Origin: Caballeronia sordidicola | Lineage (GTDB): Bacteria > Pseudomonadota > Gammaproteobacteria > Burkholderiales > Burkholderiaceae | Direction of reading: 5' to 3' | Assembly: GCF_000729995.1 (NCBI RefSeq) | Contig: NZ_JNFG01000017.1 | Location: 1-64,000 of the forward strand | DNA length: 64,000 nt | Part shown: positions 40,582 to 51,171 of the stretch, one piece after another | How positions within the stretch are numbered: position 1 is the stretch's first letter | Layout: each line of letters begins with the position of its first letter | Made by a program: the position numbers and the translations under genes | Notes under the pieces: model-generated | Seen by the model: only the letters and a program-made list of their open reading frames with translations | Database searches by the model: none | What the model was told of the DNA's origin: nothing

Positions 40582-41394
40582 ATGTCCATCAAGCACCAGG
40601 GCCACTTCGCGCGCAAGCGCTTCGGGCAGAACTTCCTCGTCGATCAAGGCGTGATCGATTCGATCGTCGATACCATCGCGCCCAAGCGCGGCGAACGCAT
40701 GGTCGAGATCGGCCCGGGTCTTGCCGCGCTCACCGCGCCGCTGATCGAACGGCTCTCCACGCCTGAGTCGCCCTTGCACGCGGTGGAGCTTGATCGTGAC
40801 CTGATCGGGCGGCTCGAGAAGCGATTCGGCAATCTGCTGGCGCTGCATGCCGGCGACGCCCTCGCATTCGACTTTGGTTCGCTCGCGCTGGAAGGCGAAA
40901 AACCGTCGCTGCGGATTGTCGGGAATCTGCCGTACAACATTTCCAGTCCGCTGCTGTTTCACCTGACCGCGTTCGCGCCAAAAGTTATCGATCAGCATTT
41001 CATGCTGCAGGATGAAGTCGTGGACCGGATGATCGCCGAGCCGGGGAACAAGGATTTTGGCCGGCTAACGGTGATGCTTCAGTACCGGTATGCAATCGAT
41101 AAACTCATCGACGTTCCTCCCGAATCGTTCAATCCGCCGCCGAAGGTGAATTCCGCGATCGTGCGGATGATTCCCTTCGCGCCGCATGAGTTGCCGGACG
41201 TGGACGACAAAGTGCTCGGCGAAGTCGTGCTCGCGGCGTTCTCGCAGCGTCGCAAGATGATGCGCAACACGTTGGGTGTGTATCGCGATCGCGTGGATTT
41301 CGATGCGCTGGGATTCGACCTTTCACGGCGTGCGGAAGAAGTGCCCGTGGCCGAATTCGTGAAGTTGGCGCAAGTGGTGAAGGCGGCGCAGTAG
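40582..41394 (+). CDS. rsmA: 16S rRNA dimethyladenosine transferase
   Basis: 270 residues. It dimethylates two adjacent adenines near the 3' end of 16S rRNA. Family features: '[14 protein letters not shown]' at the N-terminus, the SAM-binding '[11 protein letters not shown]' and the catalytic '[11 protein letters not shown]'. Also known as ksgA. Last gene of the lptD-surA-pdxA-rsmA run. Confidence 0.97.
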   Translation: MSIKHQGHFARKRFGQNFLVDQGVIDSIVDTIAPKRGERMVEIGPGLAALTAPLIERLSTPESPLHAVELDRDLIGRLEKRFGNLLALHAGDALAFDFGSLALEGEKPSLRIVGNLPYNISSPLLFHLTAFAPKVIDQHFMLQDEVVDRMIAEPGNKDFGRLTVMLQYRYAIDKLIDVPPESFNPPPKVNSAIVRMIPFAPHELPDVDDKVLGEVVLAAFSQRRKMMRNTLGVYRDRVDFDALGFDLSRRAEEVPVAEFVKLAQVVKAAQ

Positions 41395-41821
41395 CCGCTG
41401 CTGAGGCTTCCGAAGCCGCAGGCGGATTTCGATGGCGTGTGCCGTGGGGCTGTTGACGGCCTGCGCCGCGCCGGTCGCGCCAAAGCGGTTTTATCAGGCT
41501 GCGATCGCGCCTGCGGCCACTGATCTCATCTTTTCTATCTCACTATTCCGGGTTCGCTTCCGCGAACCGCGCGACCTCCGTTCCGCTTCTCCTTTCTCCT
41601 CGTCCCCATGCGGCTTCCGCATTCTTCCAATGCATGGAATGCACTGGAGTTAATCCTCTCGTTAGTCTCAAATTGGCAGCGCAAACGCGCTGCAGACCCT
41701 TATAAAGGGCTTCCGCTTTAGCGGCGTGACGCGGATGCATTGGAGATGGGCAACGACTTCTTTGATTCGTGGCGATACAGGCGAGGCCTGATCGTCGCAT
41801 GACGACATCACAAGGAGACGT
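41395..41821 (+). other. Intergenic region between rsmA and the porin
   Basis: 427 bases with no convincing gene. A small hairpin (cccttataaaggg, around 41698-41710) is visible, and the porin ribosome-binding site AAGGAG at 41812-41817. The region should hold the porin promoter, but I cannot place -35 and -10 with confidence. Confidence 0.5.
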
Positions 41822-42961
41822 ATGAACAGGTCGGGACAACTTAAAAGAAAGGGCAATTGGTGGCGGATGAGTTGCGCATTGCTGCCCGCCGCGTTCGCCG
41901 GCGAAACGAGCCACGCGCAATCCAGCGTCACGCTCTACGGTATTGCCGACGTGAGCGTGCGGTATCTGTCCAACGCCGACACGCAGGGTAACGGCCGCTT
42001 CCTGATGGGACCCGGCGGCATGAGCGAGAGCCGCTGGGGGATCAAGGGCGTCGAAGACCTGGGCGGTGGCTGGTCGACCACTTTCAAGCTCGAAAACCGC
42101 TTCTTCCTGAACAACGGCCAGAGCGATCCCACCATGCCGTTTTTCAATGAAGCGCAAATCGGATTGCAATCATCGACGTATGGGCAGGTCGTGTTGGGCC
42201 GTCAGTACAACGTGATGATCGAAGGGATCACCATGGGCGGGTACTCCAGCAATCCATGGATTCCGTACGACTTCAACTTCCAGCCCGAAGTGACCATGAC
42301 TGGCGACATCTGGAGCAGCAACCAGATCCAGTATCACGGTAAGTACAAGGACTTCCGCATTTCGACTGCGTATTCGTTTAGCGGCAACGCCGGCCATATG
42401 GCATACGGCAGCCAGTACGGCGTGGCTGCAGCCTACGCGCCCGCAAACGGCCCGTTCACGCTCGGCGGTGCGTTCAAGGAGACGAAGGACTCTATCAACG
42501 GCAGCAACGCCAAGGCGTGGACGGTCGGTGGTTCGTACACGTGGGACAAGACGCGTTTTGCGCTGGGTTATATCGTCAATCAGAACGACAAGGGGTTCTC
42601 CACTTTTGCCAATGGACCGTTCGCCGCGCCCGGACTCGCTGCACTGAAATATTCCGACTTCAAGAAGCGCAGGATGATTCTCGGCGGCATTACGCAGCAA
42701 GCCGGAGTGTGGCATTTCGCCGGAAACGTGTGGCGCACGCTGCAAGACGGCAAGACCCAACCGATGGACGGCTCGGCGTGGCAATTCCAACTGGTCGCCG
42801 ATTACGACCTGTCCAAGCGCACCGACGTGTATCTGGAAACCGATTATTCACTCTATAGGGGCGATCTGATCGGGACACAGTTGCAAGGCGTGAACGCCGT
42901 CGGCCTCGCGCAGAAAAGCACGCAGCTTGGCGTGATGGCCGGGATCCGGCATAAGTTCTGA
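41822..42961 (+). CDS. Outer-membrane porin, Gram-negative general porin family
   Basis: 379 residues. Signal peptide with cleavage near SHA-Q, then the characteristic 'SSVTLYGIADVSVRYLSN' first strand, 'SRWGIKGVEDLGGGW', 'GQVVLGRQYN' in the middle, and a C-terminal phenylalanine ('GIRHKF') recognised by the BAM machinery. These are diagnostic of the trimeric 16-stranded porins abundant in Burkholderiales. Substrate specificity cannot be told. A LysR regulator follows downstream in the same orientation. Confidence 0.95.
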   Translation: MNRSGQLKRKGNWWRMSCALLPAAFAGETSHAQSSVTLYGIADVSVRYLSNADTQGNGRFLMGPGGMSESRWGIKGVEDLGGGWSTTFKLENRFFLNNGQSDPTMPFFNEAQIGLQSSTYGQVVLGRQYNVMIEGITMGGYSSNPWIPYDFNFQPEVTMTGDIWSSNQIQYHGKYKDFRISTAYSFSGNAGHMAYGSQYGVAAAYAPANGPFTLGGAFKETKDSINGSNAKAWTVGGSYTWDKTRFALGYIVNQNDKGFSTFANGPFAAPGLAALKYSDFKKRRMILGGITQQAGVWHFAGNVWRTLQDGKTQPMDGSAWQFQLVADYDLSKRTDVYLETDYSLYRGDLIGTQLQGVNAVGLAQKSTQLGVMAGIRHKF

Positions 42962-42973
42962 GTGCACCGGGAG

Positions 42974-43010
42974 ACCGGCGGCATTCGACGCGCAATGCTG
43001 CCGGTTGTTT
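42974..43010 (+). terminator. Hairpin after porin gene
   Basis: Stem accggc..gcatt (42974-42985) with aatgc..gccggt (42994-43005), followed by tgttt. An imperfect but plausible terminator, 13 bases after the stop. Confidence 0.6.
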
Positions 43011-43111
43011 GCGAACGTTCTGCGCGGGTATGCGCGGCTCCGTGGCAGAGCGAGATGGTATAACCACCCGCCTCAGAAACAAGCATTCAATTATTTAGGG
43101 TTCCGTTTTAA

Positions 43112-44059
43112 ATGATGCATGAGATCAATTCACGGCGCCTCGCGCACCTCGTCGCGCTCGCCGAAGAGGGCAGTTTCGCGCGGGCCGCGGAGCGAGTTCA
43201 TCTGAGTCAGCCGGCGCTCAGCCGCAGTATCCAGGCGCTGGAAGACGAGTTCGATATCAAGCTCTTCGATCGCGCGGCCCGCGGCGTGGTGACCACCGCT
43301 GCCGGCCGGATGCTGGTCGAGCGTGCCCGGCGCGTGCTGTTTGAAGCGCGCTGTCTTTTTCGCGATGTCGAGTTGATCCGGTCGGACGCTCTGGGCGAGG
43401 TGAGAATCGGCATGGGACCTTATGCCGCTGCCATCCTGTTTCCGCATCTGCTGGTCGAATGTGCGAGGCAGTTTCCCGCCACCAAGGTATCCGTGCAAAT
43501 AGACGAAGCCAGCGTGCTGATGCAAAGCCTGCGCTCGGAAAGCACGGATTTCGTGGTGGTAGATCGTCGCGAGACACCGGCTGCGCCCGATGTCACCACG
43601 CACCGCCTGATTAGTCACGACGGCGGCTGGTTCGTCCGCCCCGGTCATCCGTTGCTCGCGCGTGCGCCAGTGTCGCTTGCTGGTTTGCGCGAATTTCCGA
43701 TGGTGTCAGTGCCGTTGTCCGCGTTCATGGAAGATGCGTTGCGGCGGCTCTTGAAGTTTCGCGCGCACGAAGCCGTTCCGGTGCAGTTGGAATGTAACGA
43801 TGTCACCGTGCTGAAGGATGTGGTCGCCCGATCGGATGCCGTGATGTTTTGCACGGCTTCAGTGTTGCAACGAGATCCCGACGGCCAGCGCCTCGTGCGC
43901 GTGCCGATTGTTCATCCCCGCAAACTTGGCCTTCAGTTTGCGCTTGTTTGTCTTGCGGATCGGACGCAATCCGCCGCGGCTGACGCGGCGCTTGCGCTTG
44001 CCGGCCAGATCATGAACGACGCCAGCCGCGCCGCGCAAGCGGGCGGGCGTGTGCGGTAG
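43112..44059 (+). CDS. LysR-family transcriptional regulator
   Basis: 315 residues. N-terminal winged HTH ('RRLAHLVALAEEGSFARAAE', 'LSQPALSRSIQALEDEF') and a C-terminal substrate-binding domain (~90-295). Two adjacent ATG codons (43112 and 43115) make the start uncertain by one codon. No Shine-Dalgarno stands out. The neighbours (porin upstream, glyoxalase convergent downstream) do not reveal the regulon. Confidence 0.93.
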   Translation: MMHEINSRRLAHLVALAEEGSFARAAERVHLSQPALSRSIQALEDEFDIKLFDRAARGVVTTAAGRMLVERARRVLFEARCLFRDVELIRSDALGEVRIGMGPYAAAILFPHLLVECARQFPATKVSVQIDEASVLMQSLRSESTDFVVVDRRETPAAPDVTTHRLISHDGGWFVRPGHPLLARAPVSLAGLREFPMVSVPLSAFMEDALRRLLKFRAHEAVPVQLECNDVTVLKDVVARSDAVMFCTASVLQRDPDGQRLVRVPIVHPRKLGLQFALVCLADRTQSAAADAALALAGQIMNDASRAAQAGGRVR

Positions 44060-44169
44060 CCAGTGCGCTCAGGTGCGCTCCGACCTATGGATCGATCGTG
44101 CTCGCGAGTGCTAATAATTCAGGATATCTGATGATAATTCGCGAAGGGTCAGCATCAAGCGGAAACGAA

Positions 44170-44191
44170 TGAGGCTCCCGAAGGAGCCTCA
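44170..44191. terminator. Hairpin between convergent lysR and gloA
   Basis: 9-bp perfect stem (tgaggctcc / ggagcctca) with a 4-base loop, 20 bases after the gloA stop on the minus strand and ~110 after lysR. Could serve both directions. Confidence 0.7.
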
Positions 44192-44210
44192 GACAGCGGG
44201 TGCTCTTGAC

Positions 44211-44597
44211 TTAACTATGCTTCTCGATCAACTCGACCTTATACCCGTCCGGATCTTCAACAAACGCGATCACCGTTGTTCCGCCTTTCACCGGACCGGC
44301 TTCGCGCGAGACCTTGCCGCCTGCTTCGCGGATGCGGTTGCAAGCTGCCGCCGCGTCGTCCACTTCCAGCGCGATGTGGCCGTACGCCGAACCCAGGTCG
44401 TACTTGTCGACGCCCCAGTTGTAGGTCAGTTCGAGCACGCTGTTTTCGCTTTCATCGCCATAACCGACGAACGCCAGCGTGTACTTGTACTCGGTGTTTT
44501 CGCTTTGACGCAGCACTTTCATGCCGAGGATGCGGGTGTAGAAATCGATCGATTTTTGCAAGTCGCCGACTCGCAGCATGGTGTGAAGAAGTCGCAT
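44211..44597 (-). CDS. gloA: Lactoylglutathione lyase (glyoxalase I)
   Basis: 128 residues. It converts the methylglyoxal-glutathione hemithioacetal to S-lactoylglutathione. All four metal ligands of bacterial glyoxalase I are in register: H5, E56, H74 and E122. '[20 protein letters not shown]' and '[12 protein letters not shown]' are family signatures. Length is close to E. coli GloA (135). Stands alone on the minus strand. Confidence 0.96.
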   Translation of the reverse strand: MRLLHTMLRVGDLQKSIDFYTRILGMKVLRQSENTEYKYTLAFVGYGDESENSVLELTYNWGVDKYDLGSAYGHIALEVDDAAAACNRIREAGGKVSREAGPVKGGTTVIAFVEDPDGYKVELIEKHS

Positions 44598-44767
44598 GAT
44601 GAGGTTCCTGTGGGGAATGTCGATTGACCGGGTGTTCCGCTTTACCGTGTCTTTTACTGTGCCTCAGCGGCCAGCGCGCACGATGAAAACGGCCACATCC
44701 AAAATTGTACTTCCCGCAGCAAAGGCTCGCAGCGCGCTGCTCTGTGCCGGTCGGCGCTAAGCAGGCG

Positions 44768-45769
44768 CTAAAGCAGCGGCAGCAACTCGGGAGGATGATG
44801 CTTGAGCGTATGCCGCGCTTCGCGGAAGTCCGGAAAAATGGATTCGACCGTGGCCCAGAAGCGCGCACTGTGATTCATCTCTCGAAGGTGTGCGAGCTCG
44901 TGCGCGACCACATAGTCGATCACATGCACCGGGAAATGAATCAGCCGCCAGTTGAGGCGGATCTTGCCTTCGCTGGAGCAACTGCCCCAACGCGTCGCTG
45001 CGGACGACAGCGCATAGGCCCGGAACTCCACGCCTAATTTGGCCGCATACACCGGCAAGCGCTCGCCGAAAACCTGCAACGCCCGAACATGCAGCCAGCG
45101 TTGCACACGCTCGCGAATGAGCTGAACATCCGCTAATGCGGGCAGGCCGAGCCAGAGCACACCATTGTCGGTATCGAAGGCCGGTTGAGTCGCGCTCTTG
45201 CCCGTCGTACCCGGTGCAGCGCTCAACATGACGCTGATGGTCTGCCCGAGATACGGAAGCTGCGCGCCATCCTTCCATTCAATCCGGGGTACTGCGCGTT
45301 GTTCCACGCGCGTCTGCCATTCGGTGAGCTTCTTGAAGATCCACTTTTCCTTCTCGGCAATCGCGCTTTCGATTGCCCCGATCGTCACCCAGCGCGGCGC
45401 GGTGATCGCGAGGCCGGTGCCATCGATAGTGAAGCCGATCGTCCTGCGCGACGAACGTTTCAAGCGGTAATCGAGCATCTGCGAACCGAGCACGAGGTGC
45501 CGGCTGCGTGTGCCGTCAGGCGCACTGGGCCCGTTGGGTGCACGAAAAGGCGGCGCGGGAGGGGTTGCGATCTCGGTTGTATCGGTCGGCGCGATGTCGC
45601 CACGCAACGTTGCAGGCATGGCGGGGGCAGGTGCGGCAGGAGCGCCGGACATCGCAGGCGATGGTGCCGCACTCGACAGCCTTGGCTCACTGGGGAGGTT
45701 GAGCGGCAGGTCGAGTTGCGGGTTGTCGAGCGCGGCAGCGGGACGCTGTCGCGAGGGGGTGTTCTGCAT
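44768..45769 (-). CDS. YgjP/SprT-like metal-dependent hydrolase (DUF45 family)
   Basis: 333 residues from the ATG at 45769 (MQNTPSRQRPAA); a GTG at 45859 would extend it by 30 residues and nearly abut plsC. The first ~85 residues are Pro/Ala-rich and low-complexity; the conserved part starts near 'RSRHLVLGSQMLDYRLKRS'. The metal site HELAH with a further histidine ('HELAHLREMNHSARFW', His290, His294, His300) and 'RWGSCSSEGKIRLNWRLI' are typical of this family, whose E. coli member YgjP has unclear physiology. Likely in one transcript with plsC, gmhB and glyS upstream. Confidence 0.85.
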   Translation of the reverse strand: MQNTPSRQRPAAALDNPQLDLPLNLPSEPRLSSAAPSPAMSGAPAAPAPAMPATLRGDIAPTDTTEIATPPAPPFRAPNGPSAPDGTRSRHLVLGSQMLDYRLKRSSRRTIGFTIDGTGLAITAPRWVTIGAIESAIAEKEKWIFKKLTEWQTRVEQRAVPRIEWKDGAQLPYLGQTISVMLSAAPGTTGKSATQPAFDTDNGVLWLGLPALADVQLIRERVQRWLHVRALQVFGERLPVYAAKLGVEFRAYALSSAATRWGSCSSEGKIRLNWRLIHFPVHVIDYVVAHELAHLREMNHSARFWATVESIFPDFREARHTLKHHPPELLPLL

Positions 45770-45865
45770 CGGCTCAGCTTGGCGCACGCGGCGCAGGAAT
45801 GACGGAAAGAACGACACTAACAATAGAAGCGAACGTAACGAACGAAACGATAACGACACCCGCGC

Positions 45866-46693
45866 CTACAGGCCGGTAGCCGCGCCCTGAGACTTGGACT
45901 CGGAATCAGACTCAGCGTCAGACTTGGAGTCAGCGTCAACATCAGGCTCAGCGGCGAAACGATCGGCGGGACCGTACGAGTCCGGATCAATCCGACGCAT
46001 TTCCGTTTCGATCCAGCGCTCTACGCGCAGGTTGACTTCTTCCGGCGTGAGTCCTGTCGTGTCGATCGGGCGACCGATCGACATTGTGACTATACCCGCA
46101 TATTTGAGAAACGATTTCCGCGGCCATACGTGTCCGGCGTTGTGGGCAACAGGAACGACCGGTGCACCCGCTGCGCACGCGAAGCGCGCACCGCCTGACT
46201 TGTACTTGCCTTGCTTGCCCACGCGGGTACGCGTGCCTTCCGGGAACATGATGACCCACGCTCCCTCGGCCATGCGCTCGCGCCCTTGTCGCGCCACCGA
46301 TGCAAACGCGTCCTTGCCCTGACGACGGTCGATATGAACCATCTTCAGCATGCCCATGGTCCAGCCGAAGAACGGCACGAACAGCAACTCGCGCTTGAAT
46401 ACATAGCAGAGCGGTCGCGGCATCAACGCGGGGAATGCCAGCGTTTCCCAAGCCGACTGGTGCTTCGATAACAGCACGGCGGGACCGTCGGGAAGATTCT
46501 CCATGCCTTCGATCTGATACCGGATGTTGTTCAGGTATCGCATCACCACGATGCACGACTTGCACCAGTACGCCGCCATCCAGTAACGCTTTTCGGCGCG
46601 CATGAACGGGAACACGAGGAAGCACACGCACGCGTACGGCACCGTATAAACGGCGAAAAAAATCATCAGTAACAGCGAACGAATGAAGCGCAT
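45866..46693 (-). CDS. plsC: 1-acyl-sn-glycerol-3-phosphate acyltransferase
   Basis: 275 residues. N-terminal hydrophobic segment (~5-32), then the acyltransferase motifs H78-QSAW-E83 (an HX4E variant of the usual HX4D) and FPEGTR at 150-155. It transfers an acyl chain to lysophosphatidate in phospholipid synthesis at the inner membrane. The last ~25 residues are an Asp/Ser/Glu/Lys-rich low-complexity tail, encoded by short near-repeats at 45895-45950. Next to gmhB and glyS, the usual Burkholderiales arrangement. Confidence 0.92.
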   Translation of the reverse strand: MRFIRSLLLMIFFAVYTVPYACVCFLVFPFMRAEKRYWMAAYWCKSCIVVMRYLNNIRYQIEGMENLPDGPAVLLSKHQSAWETLAFPALMPRPLCYVFKRELLFVPFFGWTMGMLKMVHIDRRQGKDAFASVARQGRERMAEGAWVIMFPEGTRTRVGKQGKYKSGGARFACAAGAPVVPVAHNAGHVWPRKSFLKYAGIVTMSIGRPIDTTGLTPEEVNLRVERWIETEMRRIDPDSYGPADRFAAEPDVDADSKSDAESDSESKSQGAATGL

Positions 46694-46767
46694 CGGCTTG
46701 TATGAGTCTTAGGTGATGTGACGAAAAAACCCGAGCGTCAACTAATCAAGTAATCACGTCAGTCAGG

Positions 46768-47331
46768 TCAGTCGTGATGTGCGGCGAGGAAGTCGAGCGC
46801 GAAGGTGCGCAGGTCGTCGTGCACTTTCGTATTCGGCGGCAGATTGGCTCCTGCCAGCGTTTTACGCCCCTTGCCGGTCAGCACAAGATGCAGCTCGAAG
46901 CCGAGCGTCGCGCCTGCTTGCAGGTCACGCAGCGAATCGCCGACCATGGGCGTTTCCGTGGGATCGATCTCGAAGCGCTCCACAATCTGCTGCAACATGC
47001 CGGGCTTTGGCTTGCGGCACTCGCACTCGTCTTCCTGCGTGTGCGGACAGAAAAACACGGCGTCGATTCGGCCACCCACTGCCGCCGCCGCCCGGTTCAT
47101 CTTTTCGTGCATTGCGTTGAGCGCGGCCATGTCGAAGAGCCCTCGGCCTATACCCGATTGATTCGATGCAATCGCCACGCGATAGCCGGCCTGGTTCAAA
47201 CGCGCGATCGCTTCCAGGCTGCCCGGGATGGCAACCCATTCGTCAGGCGACTTGATGAACGCGTCCGAGTCGACGTTGATCACGCCGTCACGATCGAGAA
47301 CCACCAGTTTCTTGCTTGCGTTGGTCGGCAT
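46768..47331 (-). CDS. gmhB: D-glycero-beta-D-manno-heptose-1,7-bisphosphate 7-phosphatase
   Basis: 187 residues from the ATG at 47331 (MPTNASKKLVVLDRDGVINV). HAD-family catalytic aspartates D13 and D15; the zinc-binding loop C95, H97, C103, C105 ('CPHTQEDECECRKPKPGM') is the hallmark of GmhB. It removes the 7-phosphate in ADP-heptose synthesis for LPS core. A longer frame from 47376 would overlap glyS; the chosen start leaves 11 bases between them. Confidence 0.94.
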   Translation of the reverse strand: MPTNASKKLVVLDRDGVINVDSDAFIKSPDEWVAIPGSLEAIARLNQAGYRVAIASNQSGIGRGLFDMAALNAMHEKMNRAAAAVGGRIDAVFFCPHTQEDECECRKPKPGMLQQIVERFEIDPTETPMVGDSLRDLQAGATLGFELHLVLTGKGRKTLAGANLPPNTKVHDDLRTFALDFLAAHHD

Positions 47332-47342
47332 GGTGTGGCGCA

Positions 47343-49442
47343 TCAGGCGGCAAGCTTCGAAATGTCCGCGACGCAATTCATCTGCTGATGCAGTGCGCCG
47401 AGAAGGGCCAGGCGGTTGTTACGCAACGCCGGATCTTCCGCGTTCACCATCACGTCGTTGAAGAAAGTATCCACGGCATCGCGCAATGCAGACAGCGCAG
47501 ACAGCGCTTCCGTGTAGTTGCGCTCGGCCAGTTGCGTTTGCACGCGCGGTGCGACTTGCTCGAGTTGAGCGTACAGCGCTTTTTCTGCTGCTTCTTGAAG
47601 CAAGGCCGGCTGCACGCTGGACGGCACGCCTTCCGCCGACTTCTTCAGGATATTCGAGATGCGTTTGTTCGCCGCGGCAAGCGATGCGGCTTCAGGCAAC
47701 GACGCGAATTCGCGCACGGCGTCCAGACGCGCGACGATGTCATCCAGGCGCGTTGGGTTCAGGCTCAGCACGGCGTCGATTTCGATCGCGTTGAAACCGC
47801 GCTCGCGCAGCACGCCGCGCAGCCGGTCCATGAAAAACGCGTAGATGGCGTCGGTTGAATCGACGACTTGCGGCATGTCCGCGAATTGCTTGTGTGCGAT
47901 GCGCAGCAAGTCGAACAGGTCGATAGGCAGGCGCTTTTCCAGCAGGATGCGCAACACGCCGAGCGCGTGCCGGCGCAGCGCGAACGGATCTTTCTCGCCG
48001 GTTGGCTGCAGGCCGATGCCCCAGATACCAACCAGCGTTTCCAGTTTGTCGGCCAAAGCAACTGCGCTGCTCACGCCGGTGGCAGGAGTTTCATCGCCGG
48101 AAAAACGCGGCTGATAATGTTCCGAACACGCAAGTGCGACTTCTTCCGGCTCGCCGTCGTGGCGTGCGTAGTACGTGCCCATGGTCCCCTGCAATTCCGG
48201 GAACTCGCCGACCATGTCGGTGATCAGGTCGGCCTTCGCGAGCAGGGCGGCGCGCTTTGTGACGGTGGCATCCACGCCGATCATGGGCGCGATTTCACCG
48301 GCCAGCGCTTCAAGCCGCTGCACGCGTTGCAACTGCGAACCGAGCTTGTTGTGATACACCACGTTCGCGAGCAGCGGCACACGATCGGCGAGGCGTTTCT
48401 TCTTGTCCTGCTCGAAGAAGAACTTGGCGTCGGCCAGACGCGGGCGGACCACGCGTTCGTTGCCTTCCACAATATCGCCCGGCGTTTCGGTATCGATGTT
48501 CGACACAATCAGGAAACGCGAACGCAGCTTGCCGTGTTCATCCGTCAGCGCGAAATACTTCTGGTTCGTCTGCATGGTGAGGATCAGGCATTCCTGCGGT
48601 ACTTGCAGGAACGACTCGTCGAAACGGCATTGATACACGACCGGCCATTCGACCAGCGCATTCACTTCGTCCAGCAGCGACTCGGGCATCACCACGCGAT
48701 CTTCGCCCGCGAATGCTTGCAACTGCGTGCGGATGGATTCGCGGCGATCGTCGAAATTCGCTACGACCTTGCCCTTCGAGCGCAGGGTCTCGACGTAGTC
48801 GTCGGCGTGCGCGATCGCGATAAACCCTTCCGACATGAAGCGATGACCCAGCGTGGTATCGCCGGAGTCGATGCCGAGTGCGCTCACCGGCACGATATGG
48901 CGGCCATGCAACGCGATCAGCCCTTGCACCGGCCGCACGAACTGCACGTTAGTGCCGTCGGGGCGTTGGTACGTCATCAGCTTTGGAATGGGCAACTTGC
49001 CGAGCGTTTCTTGCAGAGCGGTCTGCAGTCCGTCGGCAAGTGTTGCACCGGGCGCAGCGTAGCGCAGGAAAAACGCTTCGGCCTTGCCGTCCTGGGCACG
49101 TTCGAGATCGCCGATGGCGAAGTCGGGGAAACCCAGCGCCGCCAGTTTCTTCGCGAGCGGCGCGGTGGGCTGGCCGTCTTTGTCCAGCGCCACGGAAACC
49201 GGCAGCACCTTCTCGCGTACCTGCCGTTCCGGCGCAACCGCGCGCACGTTCTTGATAAGCACGGCGAGACGTCGCGGCGTGGCGTATTTTTCGACACTCG
49301 CTTCGCCTTCAATCAGGTCGCGCGCGGCAAGCCGCTGCACGATGCCTTCGGCAAACGAGGCGCCCAGGCGTGCGAGCGCTTTCGGCGGAAGTTCTTCGGT
49401 CCGCAGCTCGACGAGCAGCGATGCAAGATTGGTTTCGGTCAT
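47343..49442 (-). CDS. glyS: Glycyl-tRNA synthetase, beta subunit
   Basis: 699 residues, typical of the tetrameric alpha2-beta2 bacterial enzyme. Starts '[20 protein letters not shown]', which is diagnostic; the C-terminus carries a DALR-type anticodon-binding region. glyQ lies 18 bases upstream, forming the standard glyQS pair. Confidence 0.97.
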   Translation of the reverse strand: MTETNLASLLVELRTEELPPKALARLGASFAEGIVQRLAARDLIEGEASVEKYATPRRLAVLIKNVRAVAPERQVREKVLPVSVALDKDGQPTAPLAKKLAALGFPDFAIGDLERAQDGKAEAFFLRYAAPGATLADGLQTALQETLGKLPIPKLMTYQRPDGTNVQFVRPVQGLIALHGRHIVPVSALGIDSGDTTLGHRFMSEGFIAIAHADDYVETLRSKGKVVANFDDRRESIRTQLQAFAGEDRVVMPESLLDEVNALVEWPVVYQCRFDESFLQVPQECLILTMQTNQKYFALTDEHGKLRSRFLIVSNIDTETPGDIVEGNERVVRPRLADAKFFFEQDKKKRLADRVPLLANVVYHNKLGSQLQRVQRLEALAGEIAPMIGVDATVTKRAALLAKADLITDMVGEFPELQGTMGTYYARHDGEPEEVALACSEHYQPRFSGDETPATGVSSAVALADKLETLVGIWGIGLQPTGEKDPFALRRHALGVLRILLEKRLPIDLFDLLRIAHKQFADMPQVVDSTDAIYAFFMDRLRGVLRERGFNAIEIDAVLSLNPTRLDDIVARLDAVREFASLPEAASLAAANKRISNILKKSAEGVPSSVQPALLQEAAEKALYAQLEQVAPRVQTQLAERNYTEALSALSALRDAVDTFFNDVMVNAEDPALRNNRLALLGALHQQMNCVADISKLAA

Positions 49443-49460
49443 TGTTATGTCGTGCTCTGG

Positions 49461-50468
49461 TCAGGCCTGATCGATATTGCGCTCGACCTTCAGCGCCGGC
49501 GCCCACGCGGGCCTGGCGGCATCTTGTGCGTCCGAAACGAGTCCGGCCGCGGCGTGTACGGGATTGCCCAGCATGGGGAAGCCGAGCGCTTCTCGCGACT
49601 CGTAATAGCCCTTTGCGACCGCACGCGACAGATCGCGAATCCGGCCGATATACGCCGCGCGCTCCGTCACCGAAATCGCGCCGCGCGCGTCCAGCAAGTT
49701 GAACGTGTGGCCGGCTTTCAGCACGAGCTCATACGCGGGCAGCGAGAGCTTCGCTTCAATCATCTTCTGTGCTTCGGCTTCGTAGCTCTTGAAGAACGTG
49801 AACAGCAGGTCGACGTTCGCGTGCTCGAAGTTGTAGGTGGACTGCTCGACTTCGTTCTGGTGATACACGTCGCCATAGGTGAGGCGCCGGAGTTCGCGGC
49901 CGTTCGGGCCTTCTTCTTCCCATTCGGTCCACACGAGGTCGTAGACGTTCTCCACTTTCTGCAGATACATGGCGAGCCGTTCGAGACCGTAGGTGATCTC
50001 ACCCAGCACCGGCTTGCAGTCGATACCGCCGACCTGCTGGAAGTACGTGAACTGCGTCACTTCCATGCCGTTCAGCCAGACTTCCCAGCCGAGTCCCCAT
50101 GCGCCGAGCGTTGGATTTTCCCAGTCGTCTTCCACGAAACGCACGTCGTTCTGCTTCAGGTCGAAGCCGAGCGCTTCGAGCGAGCCGAGGTACAAGTCGA
50201 GGATGTTTTCAGGCGCGGGTTTCAGCACCACTTGATATTGGTAGTAGTGCTGCAGGCGGTTCGGGTTGTCGCCGTAACGGCCGTCCTTCGGACGCCGCGA
50301 CGGCTGGACGTACGCCGCACGCCAGGGTTCCGGGCCGATGGCGCGCAGGAACGTGTGCACGTGCGAAGTGCCCGCGCCGACTTCCATGTCGATCGGCTGG
50401 AGAAGTGCGCAACCCTTGTTGTCCCAATAGGATTGCAGCGTCAGGATGATTTGCTGAAAAGTGAGCAT
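49461..50468 (-). CDS. glyQ: Glycyl-tRNA synthetase, alpha subunit
   Basis: 335 residues. '[20 protein letters not shown]' and '[20 protein letters not shown]' are the conserved N-terminal catalytic segments of the alpha subunit. The C-terminal ~30 residues are longer than in E. coli (303). First gene of glyQ-glyS-gmhB-plsC. The 181-bp gap to the GNAT gene holds nothing recognisable. Confidence 0.97.
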   Translation of the reverse strand: MLTFQQIILTLQSYWDNKGCALLQPIDMEVGAGTSHVHTFLRAIGPEPWRAAYVQPSRRPKDGRYGDNPNRLQHYYQYQVVLKPAPENILDLYLGSLEALGFDLKQNDVRFVEDDWENPTLGAWGLGWEVWLNGMEVTQFTYFQQVGGIDCKPVLGEITYGLERLAMYLQKVENVYDLVWTEWEEEGPNGRELRRLTYGDVYHQNEVEQSTYNFEHANVDLLFTFFKSYEAEAQKMIEAKLSLPAYELVLKAGHTFNLLDARGAISVTERAAYIGRIRDLSRAVAKGYYESREALGFPMLGNPVHAAAGLVSDAQDAARPAWAPALKVERNIDQA

Positions 50469-50649
50469 GAATGCCTTTGAAGCGTGCCTTCGAGCTTAAG
50501 CCGGTGGGCCGGCGCGGGGTCGAAGCGGACCGGAAAAATGCATCGGCCGGAGGGCTAAAACGTTGAATTTTAGCGGGAATGAGGGGCTTGTGCGACTTTC
50601 TGGGGGCGAACGGCGGACTCATAGGCCGTTAGGCCGGTAAAAACGGGTG

Positions 50650-51171
50650 TTATACGCTGAGCCGTTTCGTCATGGGCACACAATCCATGATCAGGCCGCG
50701 CGGCGATTGAAATGGCGCGATTTCATCGCCTCTGAAACCGAGGGCGCGATAAAACGGCGCAGCGTTCAGCGTGGAGTCGAGCTTGAGTTCGCGCAGCCCT
50801 TCCGAGCGGGCGAGGGACTCCAGATAACGCATCATTGCCGCACCAATGCCGCGTTTCATATACGCCGGATGGACAAAAATCGCATCGATCTTGCCAGTCG
50901 CGAGGTCGATCATGCCGGTGCCGGCCACATGGTCGCCGAAGGTGGCTACCAGCAAACGCTCTTCCACGGCATCTGCGAATGCTCTCGAGGCCGTACCGCC
51001 AGTCCATTGCTCCAGTTGGTCCGAGGAATACGCTCCCGCGCATTCGCTCATCACGGCCGCGCGGCGGATGTCCCACGCGGCTTCCGCGTCTGCCCGCAAA
51101 GCTTTGCGGATCGCGAACTGGGCGGGTTCAGGATTTTCCAAGGCCGTTGTCGTCAGGCTTGTTGCGGCCAT
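50650..51171 (-). CDS. GNAT-family N-acetyltransferase
   Basis: 173 residues from the ATG at 51171, which overlaps the end of lnt by 44 bases; a later start is possible. The acetyl-CoA-binding motif is 'IFVHPAYMKRGIGAAMMRYL' and the C-terminal 'NAAPFYRALGFRGDEI' is usual for the family. Substrate unknown; the overlap with lnt suggests cotranscription. Confidence 0.88.
   Translation of the reverse strand: MAATSLTTTALENPEPAQFAIRKALRADAEAAWDIRRAAVMSECAGAYSSDQLEQWTGGTASRAFADAVEERLLVATFGDHVAGTGMIDLATGKIDAIFVHPAYMKRGIGAAMMRYLESLARSEGLRELKLDSTLNAAPFYRALGFRGDEIAPFQSPRGLIMDCVPMTKRLSV

Noticed and set aside
41432..41653. Possible small lipoprotein (LLTAC near the start)
   Set aside because: No ribosome-binding site, no plausible body after the putative lipobox, Ser/Phe/Arg-rich tail; more likely intergenic.
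47868..50480. 870-codon open frame on the plus strand
   Set aside because: Lies exactly antisense to glyS and glyQ; the long frame is a by-product of GC-rich codon use, with no family features.
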